Shown: positions 29,101-41,100 of the stretch, one piece after another
Position numbering within the stretch: the stretch's first letter is position 1
How the letters are laid out: each line of letters begins with the position of its first letter
Notes under the pieces: generated by a model
Seen by the model: only the letters and a program-made list of their open reading frames with translations
Databases searched by the model: none
Told to the model about the DNA's origin: nothing
Assembly (NCBI GenBank): GCA_037013685.1
Contig: CM072919.1
Location: 1,799,616 to 1,863,615, forward strand
Length of the DNA: 64,000 nt
Origin: Acridotheres tristis
Taxonomy: Eukaryota; Chordata; Aves; Passeriformes; Sturnidae
Direction: 5' to 3'
Made by a program: the position numbers and the translations under genes

Positions 29101-32100
29101 TGCAAGGCCCGTGCACACCTGGCATGTCTGGGTCTGGTCTTAGAACACTCCTGTTCACTTTCACGGAGAGAGGTCATTCATGCTAATGCCATCCAGCTCC
29201 AGGATGTTCTCCCTGATGCCCCTTCCTCTTCGAGTTCCCCCTCAAAGCCTGTACACTCATCTGGCGTAGTCTAGGCTGGGATTATTCGGTAACCCAATTT
29301 AAGAATATTTTAAAGTCTTTCCAGGTACTCTCTTTAACCAATTGTCCTTCAATCAAGTGGCATTAGTGAAGATGAAGAGCAGTGTCAGATCACCAAACAC
29401 AAACACATATAGTTGGAAGGCAGACCTAGCACTTCACCTTGGAAATGGTTATGAAAGCACCAAGAGCCAGCCATGAGTGGACAATGTGCACAGGAGGGAG
29501 CTGATGGAGGACCTCCCTGTGTTTTGCAGGCCTGGCAGTCACAGGGACGAGACCCGCGTGGACGCCGTGTGCACCTACAGCAAGGAGCCCTCGGCCGCGC
29601 CTCTCGACAGGGTGGGGCTGTACCACCAAGTGAGCAACAAGACCAGAGGCATCACCCAGCTGGGCCCCTACAGCCTGGACAAGGACAGCCTCTACGTCAA
29701 CGGTGAGCCCCGCTCCTCCCTCGGCCCCCTCTGCTCTCCCATGGCAGCCCTGCCCCAGTGCTGCCCCTTGCCCACATCCAGCTCCTGACCCTCTGTCTCT
29801 CTCTTTTCTCAGGATACAACGAGCAGCCACTGCTGACCAGTGAGTACCTTGCAGCTGTGGGATTGCACGAGGAGCCAGCAAGTGGTCCCCATTGTTCTTC
29901 TTTAGAAAAGAGGGGGATAGGTGCTGGGGCATGAGATCATGGGGACTTGGGGAACATTTGAGTCTTCTCCCTGGAGAACAGGGATGACAGGAGACCTCTG
30001 CACTCATCCAGACAGAGCTGGAACAACTAAGATTTTCCAATCTGCAATTCCTAACCTTTGCTTCTTCCAGCTCCCAGCCATCCAACAACAACATCAGCCA
30101 CCCTTGAGCGTTTCACTGTCAACTTCACCATCACCAACCTCCGCTACACTTCTGACCTCGAGAATGCTGACTCAGCCAAGTTCAGATCTACACGAAGGGT
30201 TATGAACATGATGGTAAGTGGATCAACACTTGCACATGGTCTTGCCCTCACTGTACTGATCAGTTGGGAAGCACTGCAGAGATCTGGCCTTGGATTAATT
30301 GTGTAACCTCTTCCCTTGGCAGCTCGACCGCCTGCTGAAGGAAAGCAGTATTGGCCCTCTTTTCCATGGATGTGAAACAACTGATTTCAGGTAAGAGTAA
30401 CAGCCCAGTGTCCCTTTGCAAGGCCCGTGCACATCTGGCATGTCTGGGTCTGGTCTTAGAACACTCCTGTTCACTTTCACGGAGAGAGGTCATTCATGCT
30501 AATGCCATCCAGCTCCAGGATGTTCTCCCTGATGCCCCTTCCTCTTAGAGTTCCTCCTCTAAGCCTGTACTCTCAACTTGGCGTAGTCTACGCTGAGATT
30601 ATTTGGTAACCCAATTTAAGAATATTTTAAAGTCTTTCCAGGTACTCTCTTTAAGCAATTGTCCTTCAATCAAGTGGCATTAGTGAAGATGAAGAGCAGT
30701 GTCAGATCACCAAACACACACACATATAGTTGGAAGGCAGACCTAGCACTTCACCTTGGAAATGGTTATGAAAGCACCAAGAGCCAGCCATGAGTGGACA
30801 ATGTGCACAGGAGGGAGCTGATGGAGGACTTCCCTGTGTTTTGCAGGCCTGGCAGTCACAGGGACGAGACCCGCGTGGATGCCGTGTGCACCTACAGCAA
30901 GGAGCCCTCGGCCGCGCCTCTCGACAGGGTGGGGCTGTACCACCAAGTGAGCAACAAGACCAGAGGCATCACCCAGCTGGGCCCCTACAGCCTGGACAAG
31001 GACAGCCTCTACGTCAACGGTGAGCCCCGCTCCTCCCTCGGCCTCCTCTGCTCTCCCATGCCAGCCCTGCCCCAGTGCTGCCCCTTGGCCACATCCAGCT
31101 CCTGACCCTCTGTCTCTCTCTTTTCTCAGGATACAACGAGCAGCCACTGCTGACCAGTGAGTACCTTGCAGCTGTGGGATTGCACGAGGAGCCAGCAAGT
31201 GCTCTCCATTGTTCTTATTTAGGAAAGAGGGGGATAGGGGCTGGGGCATGAGATCATGGGGACTTGGGGAACATTTGAGTCTTCTTCCTGGAGAACAGGG
31301 ATGACAGGAGACCTCTGCACTCATCCAGACAGAGCTGGAACAACTAAGATTTTCCAATCTGCAATTCCTAACCTTTGCTTCTTCCAGCTCCCAGCCATCC
31401 AACAACAACATCAGCCACCCTTGAGCGTTTCACTGTCAACTTCACCATCACCAACCTCCGCTACACTTCTGACCTCGAGAATGCTGACTCAGCCAAGTTC
31501 AGATCTACACGAAGGGTTATGAACATGATGGTAAGTGGATCAACACTTGCACATGGTCTTGCCCTCACTGTACTGTACAGCTGGGAAGCATTGCAGAGAT
31601 CTGGCCTTGGATTAATTGTGTAACCACTTCCCTTGGCAGCTCGACCGCCTGCTGAAGGAAAGCAGCATTGCCCCTCTTTTCCATGGATGTGAAACAACTG
31701 ATTTCAGGTATGGGTAACAGCCCAGTGTCCCTTTGCAAGGCCCATGCTCACATAACAGGTCTGTACCTGGCCAACAGGACACGCCCGTTCCCCTCCTTCA
31801 CAGAGGCAGGCCCTTCTGGCTAATGCCATCCCCTTCTCCAGGATGTTCTCCCTGATGCCCCTTCCTCTTAGAGCTCCCCCTCTAAGCCTGTACTCTCATC
31901 TTGGCGTGGTCTAGGCTAGGATTATTCGGTAACCAAAATCAAGAATATTTTAAAGTATTACCAGGCACTCTCCTTAATCAAGTGTCCTAGAGTATTAGTG
32001 AAGATGAAGAGCAGTATCAGGTCACCAAACACACACAGATATTTTAGGAAGGCAGACCTAGCATTTCAAATTGGAAATGGCTATGTGTTGGGAAGGATGG

Positions 32101-35100
32101 ATTAAGGAAACCTTATAAATACGAGTGATTAGCAAAAGACTTTGATAATATGGAAAATATAAGCGAAATAGAAATGATAGCAATTTTCGACTGTGTGGCT
32201 GAAAGCAACTGAATGCCTGAAGGCCCCTTTGTTTAGATAATGTTAGATGCTGCCAATACCAAGAAGCAAACAGACATCCTCCCTAGGCATGGCAGGAAGG
32301 GTCCCAGATAAAATTTAGAGATAAGAAAAGCAGTAAAACATGGTAATATAGTGATTCCTATAGGTTACATGCAAATCTTAGAGAATTTGTATCTTGTATT
32401 AGATTGGTTAGTGGAAATTAGAATATTCAACATAGAAGAAGATTTAAAGTATTGTAAAGGGGAAAATCTCTCTCTTATGCTCCTACTCTCTTCGTTCTTA
32501 CTTTCTTAAGCTCTCTCCTCTTACTCCCACTCTATCCCTCTCTCTCTGCCGTGCTCTGAGCTGCGGCTGCAGTTCCTAGCAGGGCCTTATATAAACCCAC
32601 GCCCTACGAAATAAACTGTAAACTTTAAGACCAGAATAAAGAGAGTGCCTGAGTTTGTCCCGACCGTGCCAAGGCAGCGTTTCCTACAGCTATGAAAGCA
32701 CCAAGAGCCAGCCATGAGTGGAAAATGTGCAGAGGAGGGAGCTGAGGGAGGACCCCCCTGTGCTTTGCAGGCCTGGCAGTCACAGGGACGAGACCCGCGT
32801 GGACGCCGTGTGCACCTACAGCAAGGAGCCCTCGGCCGCGCCTCTCGACAGGGTGGGGCTGTACCACCAAGTGAGCAACAAGACCAGAGGCATCACCCAG
32901 CTGGGCCCCTACAGCCTGGACAAGGACAGCCTCTACATTAACGGTGAAAATTTTCATTCCTTTAATTTTTATGAACTTCATTTTCTATTCTTATATTATT
33001 TAATGTCCTGCCATATTAATTCACAAATTAATTCCTTTTTCTTGAAGAATTTTTTATGCTTTCACTGAATTTTATCTCTCATTCTTTTGCTGGGTTTTAA
33101 TGCCTTGTCATACACCCTATATGTCTTTATTATACTACCTCCCTCCGTGTATTTTTTTAATATAGGGAATTAAACTTTTTCAAGAATATTTTCTCTGTTA
33201 TTCAAATTTTAAGTATTCTATTTACAAAACGCTCAGGAAATATATTGATTGATTTCTGAAGTTAAAGGTACAGCCCTAGAACTTAACACCACTTGGCAAA
33301 ATCATGCAGAAATTTTCCCTGTAGAAGTTGGATGACTCTTTGGCCATGGCATTGTCCTTGGAACCTGATGATCTCTATGTTCCCTTCCTCCCCAACGATT
33401 CTGTCCTTCTTAACTGGATTTAGGCAACTGTTAAATTCCCTCTAGACATTCTTAAGAAAGGGTGAATTCTGTGCAGTGCTAAGACAAGCAGCACCTTGCC
33501 TACAAGGTAATGTACATTTATACCTGGGCAGTCACCAAATCAATCTTTTCTTGGGAATGTTTACACAGGAGCTCTCAGACATGTTTTGCATTCTAGTGCA
33601 TGCCAAACCTTCCCAACTGTGAGGCATTTCCTCAAATCCTGTCCCTTTTCTTCTCCCACAGGTCATCATGAAGTGCAGCCTGAACTATGTAAGTACCATT
33701 AAGGAGAAGTTGAGGGGCAGGAACATTTTGCTAATTAGCAGCAGCCAAAACAGCAAGTTGGATTAATCAAGCAAGAGCACTGCAGGTCTATAAAATAGTG
33801 TTAAGAGAATTTTTGTGCCTGCTAGGGAACCACAGCTTATATAGCCTTGAAGCCACCTAGAATATCTGGGAATTTTACCTAGAGTGTTTCCTCTTTGGAT
33901 GTTGAACACAAATGGTATTTTCAAGCAATAACTTTCCTTTCTCATTACAGCTACTGATCAAAGCACCCAACTTCGGGCACCAGCAGTAAAGAACTTCACC
34001 CTGAACTTCACAATAACCAACCTCCGGTTCAATGCAGATCTGCAGAAACCCAATTCCAGGAGATTCAAGTCAACAGAAAAAGTCATGTACCACTATGTAA
34101 GCCTCACAAACGATGCCCGGCTGGGGCACAGTTCTCTCAGTATCTCTCATCTCTTACCTTCACTGGCACATTTTGCTGACTTCCATGTTGTTACTCCATT
34201 TCCAGCTTGATCCTTTACTCCAAAGGAGCAGCATTGGCCCAGCTTACATTGGCTGCAAAATAATAGCATTCAGGTAAGAGTGATGTCTGGGAAAAGTTCC
34301 CATTCCCCACTTCTTAAAATTCCCATTTCTCAGCATTTCACCCATCTCTGGGTATTTTTTAATTGTGGTAGCAATGTCTGAGGGGTTTTTCTGATCCCTC
34401 TCTTTGACTGTACACTAGAAGTTAAGATAAATTTCTCAATAATGACTAAACCAATGCCTCATTTCCTAGGTCCACGAAGAACAGGGATGACACAGGAGTA
34501 GATGCCAAGTGCAGCTGTAGGGATGAGCCTTCAGGTCCCAAATTCAACAGAACAACCATTTACCATGAGCTGAGCAAAATGACCAATGGCATCACCCAGC
34601 TGGGACACTACAGCCTCAACAGCCAGAGCCTCTATGTCAATGGTAATGAGACCTTCTCAAGGCCTTTTTCCTAATGAAACTGCAGATTCCCCGTCCCTGA
34701 AGGTGTATAAGGACATGTGGCATGGAATTCTGAGCATCCTGGTCTAAGTTAAAGTTGTGCCTGTCCAGGGCAGAGAGGTGGAACTGGGATGGTCTTTAAG
34801 GTCCTTTTTGTCTCAAAACGTTCTGGGATTCTGTGTTGGAATCATGGAACCATTATGGTTGAAGAAGACCTCCGAGATCAATCCAACCTTCAGTGTTGGC
34901 ACAGACTAATTTGAAATTAGAATGAAGAAGATTTAATCCACCTCTTAAAACAAAGAACAAAGATTAGAGGGCAAAACCCCGTCAGTCACCAAGTTAAAAG
35001 TCTCAAACTCAGTAACCACAATCTTGTAATAAAATCCCCTGTATTTAGTCCTGCTAAGACGTTTTTGGAATATTTTCCTAATAATTTTCCATTTGTTTGA

Positions 35101-38100
35101 CAGGTTACAATGAACCTCACAGTCCACCCTGTAAGTATATTTAAAACCAAATACAGGTTAAGGCTACTTAAAGGCATACACTGATTTTCTTTCCTGATGA
35201 TATGGCAATGTTTGTAACACTGCAAAATGTCTGAAGGGTGGGATCATGTTCACATGGGTCTTTTCTCTAAGAAACCAAATAACAGCAATGTCTTATGAAG
35301 ATTCTGTTCTTATTTTATCATTCTCATTTTTGTCCTCTCTTGCAGCAGTAAAACCAACCACCACACAAAGCCCAGGAGCAATCACGGAGCACTTCACCCT
35401 GAACTTCACCATAACCAACCTCATGTTCACCACAGACCTGCAGACACCAAACTCCCGTAAATTCCGCTCTGCTGAGAAAATAATGAAACACTACGTAAGC
35501 CAAAATTCTGTTGTTTTTCACTGAAATCACCCAGGATTTTGGGGTTCCTGCATTCACAAAGACTTTTCCTTGCCAGATTGACCCCCTGCTTCAGAAGAGC
35601 AGCATTGGCCCCCATTTCAGTGGCTGCAAAGTGACGGGATTCAGGTGAGCAATAACCACAGAGATTCACTTGGAACTGCAGCAAATGGATTTCCTTACAT
35701 TTGACTGACGCTTTAATAATTGTTCTCCTTTTTCAAGTAGTTGCTTTTATTATAATAAAGCTTCTATGCCATTTTGTATGGTCTTTATCTTACAAAAGCT
35801 ATTTCTTTGTAAGGCCATATCTCGGTGATTTCTGCATCTCATCTGAGAACTGTGGGCAGATTTATTAGGGGGGTTTTTTAATCATATCAAATCAAACAAA
35901 CAAACAACAAAAAAACCCCAAAATATTTTTAATAACTAACAGAAGCTCCATGATATTAAATTCCTCAGGCCTGGGAAGAACAGGGATAGCACAGGAGTGG
36001 ACACCATCTGCAGTTATGGAAATGGCTCCCAGGTGCCCAGCTTTAATCCAGCTGAGGTTTACCAAGAGCTGAGAAGAATGACAAGTGGCATCACCAAGTT
36101 GGGAATCTACAACCTGGACAACAAGAGCCTCTATGTCAATGGTGAGTGTTTGATTTTCCCACTCCTCCAGGCATTGGAGGACTTTGGGATCACCTTAGTT
36201 CTCAGGGATCACCTCAATAGTAAAAAAGTCACCTTAAGGAGAAGGTCTAGAGTATTCTGCTTAATTTCTCTGTGTAAAATGAAGTATAAGATTTAAAATC
36301 CTTCTGTGTCGACATTTTTGAAAATTTTAATTTCTATATTACATTGAAGGGTGAACTTAATTTTAGTCTTGACCTCAATCATCCACCTGCCTGTGAACAT
36401 TTCACCTGATTCCTGTCCCACAGTGCTTAATTAAACATTGGCACACACATTTTCTCATTGTAGCCCTGCTCTTCCAAAGCACCTTGTTCTGCCTAAGCTT
36501 TGTTTGCTTAATACATTCACACCCTTGGGGTCTGGTTCTAATGATTCATTCCCAAGTCATCCTTTTAATCACCCCCTCTCCACTTACATTCACTTTGGAG
36601 AATGGATTTCATTTTCTCTTGCATTTCCTTTCAGGTTACAATGAACTCCTTGAGAGATCTCGTAAGTATTTTGCCAAATTCATTTTGCCACACTCATTTC
36701 ACCAAATTCATTTCAGGGGAAGCTCTCAAAGGAGCAATGCCCTGAGAAAATCAGAGGGGAAGAGATTATTCAGAGTAGCCTTGAGGTGTGCTGGGAGTAG
36801 GAACGTTTTGAAAGTGAAAACAGCTTTTTGTTTTGTTAGGAAATTCCTAATCTTTCTCCCCTTTGATTACAGCTGGGAGCACCACAGCTGCACCAAAACC
36901 AACCTCCAGGAATTTCACACTGAACTTCACCTTGACCAACCTCCGCTACACTGCGGATCTGGATGCCCCAAATTCCCGCAGATTCCTTTCCACAGTGAAA
37001 GTCATGAACCACTATGTGAGTCTGGCTCTGCCTCTGCCCTTTTTGGGTCTTGGTGGTGACCTCAATCCACCTGCTTTAAACTCAGCATGTGTTTCCCAGC
37101 TCTCATTGTCCTTTTTTTTTCACAGCTTGACCCTCTTTTCAAGAGGAGCAGCATAAGCTCTGCCTACACAGGATGTAAAGCCATGACATTTAGGTAAGAT
37201 TTGGAATTCCAGAATGACAGGATGGGTCAGGTTTGAAAGGACCTCAGTGGGTCCAGCAGGGTCATCCCAGAGAGCACATGGATTGTATCCAGATGGCTCT
37301 GGGTTATCTCCAGTGAGGAGATTCCACAACTTTTCTGGACAATCTGTTCCAGTGCGAGGTCACCGCACAAAGAAGTTCTTCCTCATGCTTATCAACTTCC
37401 TGGGCATCAATTCCTACCTTGTTCCTCTTGTTCTGTTCCTCAGCACTGAAGAGCAGAGCCTGGTCCCTGCTCTGTGCCCTCCCTGTAGACACTAAAAATA
37501 TCTGAAAGAATACTAAAAGTGCCTGAAATACTAAAATACCTAAATATAAAACACCTAAAACACTCCTGAAATTGCAATGAACCATTTCTTTACCCACTCT
37601 CACCTTCAATTCGTTGCTGGTCTCAGACCAGAAAACAGCAGCCAGTGGCACCTCCCTGTCCAGCCAGGAGTTTTTTTAGCTGGTAAAATCATTTTGGTAT
37701 CTACATGTCATCACCCCAGTTCTGGAGAGCCTGGTGAAGGATGCAGGAGCCCATTGGCACTGAGGGTTTGGTGTCTGTCCTAAAATCCCCACAGGAAGTT
37801 GTGCCAGCAGAGCAGTGCCCCAAAGAACGTGTCTGACATTTTCCCCCAGGTCTGGAAGGAGCAGGGATGACACAAAAGTGGACGCTGTGTGCAGCTACAA
37901 GGACAATGCCAGCTTTGACAGAGAAAAGCTCTACCAGGAGCTGAGCACCCTGACAAACAATGTCACCAAACTGGGCCACTACAGCCTGGACAGGAGCAGC
38001 CTGTTTGTCAATGGTAAGCATCCAAGGGGATAACAGGATTTTGGGATCTCCTGGAGATCATTCTTCATCACTGGGGCCTGAGCACTGAGGAACTCTTTGG

Positions 38101-41100
38101 CTTGTTGGTTTTCTTTAAGTTTGACACAATGACAAAATCAATCCTAGAGAATATTGCCATGCTGGCAGCATTTTCATTCCTTAAATCAGACAAATTCCTG
38201 GTGAATTTCACTGTTACAGTGTATGATCTAAACAGAGACTTATCTATATTGCTTTTATGATATGAACAGATGTAAAAATAAATTCACTCTACCCTTTTTA
38301 TTTAGGTTTCACCCCCATAGACACAGCTGCCACCAAAAAGCCTCTCTTGACAGCAGACAAACTGGGCTACAGACTGAACTTTAGAATAGTCAATGAAAAC
38401 CTCACCAATCCTGACTCCCAGTCTCCAGAATACAGAGCAGCAGTAGAAAGCATCACCAACAAGGTATGGAGGTATTTGAGAATATGTCTGGCTGGTCAGG
38501 TTTTGAAGCAACTACCAAAGATTTATGTCTTAATTAAAAACAAAAATTAAATTCTGAATTTGGGAACAAAATTTTATAGAATCTGAAAGATAATATTGGC
38601 CTTTGATTCCGTTTTGGTTTTAAGTTGTACCTGGTGGGGGTCAGCCCTGCCCATGGCAGGGGACTGGAGGATCTTTAAGGTCCTTTCCAGCCCAAACCAT
38701 TCGATGATTCCATGTGGTCTTATGAAATTCTCTCCAGCCAAAGACATGGACTACAAAATGCCAGAACTGATCTGTTAAATGTTAAATCCTCAGCATTTCA
38801 CTCCCACCTCCAGAAGTGCATCAGGGCCAACCCCTGCTGGCAAATCCCTGGTCAGAATATCATGATTCATTCCAGGAATACAACATTTTCTCTTCAGCAC
38901 CAATCCAATTTATCAACCTGCTAAGGCCCTGACTGGGTGGTTTTTCTCTCTTTGAGCTGTGGGTCTGGGAGGTTGGGGTGTCACTCAGGACACTGCTCTC
39001 CCACACTGGCATCCTGCTCAGACAAGGCAGCAATGTTTGCCAGGCTGGAAGTCAGACCCCACCACCAGAAGGTGCCTATTCCAAAATAAAACCCAACCCT
39101 CATGAAATCCAAGCAGCAAAAAATAATCCTGGTGTTTCTCTAGAGGTCAAGTCCCTCCTGCTGCCCTAAAGCCTCCACCACACTGCCCAAGCTCATTAAT
39201 ATTTAATGTAACATTTTAATTTCAGGTGAACCAGTTATACCGTCAGAGCGAGCTGCGGGACCAGTTCCTGATCTGCAGGATCACCGGGCTGAGGTCTGAG
39301 ATAAAATCTGATTTTATTTAGAGATTGCAGCACCCTGGCACTGCTCCCCCCTGGCTGAGTGCCACTGGCCCCTGAGGAATTCCTCCCTTCCATTCTCCTG
39401 CTGGAAACTGATGCCCTAAGGAGGCATTTCCAGGCTTCCCAGAATTTGTCAGTTTGAATTTTTGGGGGGGTTTCTCAGTCAGGGTTTCTTTAAGGCACTC
39501 TCAGGTCTCTGAGTATCCCAGGAATTACACATTCCATCCTTTTGCTGGGAACTGGTGATCCTGCGACCTCTGCACTCCTCTCAGCCTGAACTCCACTGGA
39601 TTTCAAAAGTGAGCTGTGGTGTCCTGCTCAGGATGGAATGAGGCTTGGACAAAGGACCCTCCCACAGAAACAAAGCTTTTAAAAACCTAAAAGTGCTTCT
39701 CTTTCCTTGCATTCATGCAATAGAACCCAAATTCCTCCAGAGAAGAGGTAAAATTTTAATTCCTGTCCCTGCACAAAGGAAAAGCCCCAACCAGTCCATT
39801 CCATACCATTATTCCACCACGTTACTTTAAACCACTCCACCTTCAGAACAGCAGGAACCCTTCAGGAAACTCCTTCCCACACCGAGCTTCCTGCCCATCC
39901 CATTTATCTCCAAACCTCTGTCCCTCTGCCCACAGGATTGGATCCATAGTGGTTGACTGCCAGTGCTTCTTCCAGCCCAACCCCAACATCACCAGCGCCG
40001 TGGTTGAAAGAACTTTCCAGGACAGAGCCTCCAACACCACTGGGCTGTGGCTGGGGAGCAGCTACAGACTGCAGGAATTCTCAGTGGACAGTAAGTGCAT
40101 CAAATCCCTTCCCACTCATCCCATGGATAACTCACATTGCCATAGCACACTCAGAATCTCCCAAATTCTGCTCTGTCAGAGCACAAATAAATCTATTATT
40201 CAGTTGAATCACCAGACTGAGTTCGGCCATTCAGACATTCAGTCCTCTAATCATTGATGGCTTAAGGAGTTATTCAAGATTAAGGTGTTTTCAGTATTAA
40301 AAAATCAGAAAATGAAGTGTGAATTGCTCACCACGACTTCAACCATCTAGAGCTAAAAGGTCTTCCAGCTTTTTTTCCCAATGTGCAGCAATCCCAAAGA
40401 AATGAATGGCCTGGTACCTTTGGAGTTTCCTGTCAGACTCAAATTCTGCCAATCTAAGACTAAATCTAAGCTAAAAGGCTGCAGCTCAGTGCTGCTTGGT
40501 GGGAAAGCCTCATCTTCTCTCTGCTAGAATTTAATTTTCCTCTCCACTTCCAGCCTTGGAACTCTCAGTTGAGACAGCAACTCACAAGACACCCCTCGAG
40601 TCTGGCAAAGAAAACTTTGGATTAAATTTCCAAATCTCCAACCTTCCCTACTCGCCAGAACTGCACGACTCCAGCTCCCAGATGTACCGAGAGAACAAAG
40701 AGAAGATTGAGAAAGAGGTGAAATGAACAGCAATAGCTTGAGCTCCCTGTCCAAAGGATGTGTTCAATTAACTCAGCTTTCCTCAACTGTTTTGTTTCTC
40801 CCCATCAGCTCGAGGTATTCAGGAGCAGCCGCCTGAAGGATCAATTTGTTGGCTGCACTGTGGAGAGCTTTGGGTACGTCCAGTGCTTTTTTCAAGTCCC
40901 AAAAGAGCAGTTCAGGAAGACATTTAGGGTGTCCACCCCTCACTGCCAACCTCTGTGCCCCCAGTGACACACGGGAGTCACTTCATTCTCCCTCGCTCAC
41001 TTCTGCCTTTACCACAAAAGGTTTCTGTCCAAACAGAGCTGGTTTTGTTTCGGTGCTTGCAGAGCTGTTTTCATGCATGAACAATCCCAGGCTAAAGCAA

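Larger units (their letters stand above)
8819..32943 (+). repeat. SEA-module tandem array with higher-order structure
   Basis: Seventeen head-to-tail modules, about 1.05-1.1 kb without the LTR plus flanking intron. Repeating periods: 2,571 bp (modules 2-3 and 4-5, then 6), 1,920 bp (9, 10, 11) and 3,240 bp (12 and 14). The C-D intron is exactly 110 bp in modules 1-16. Confidence 0.92.

Noticed and set aside
9419..31411. Antisense frames of 130-236 codons over each exon C
   Set aside because: They coincide with exon C and the 110-bp intron in all modules and vanish where the array ends; shadows of the sense exons.
21054..32688. Full endogenous provirus
   Set aside because: Only single LTRs between target repeats; no internal coding region or primer-binding region present.
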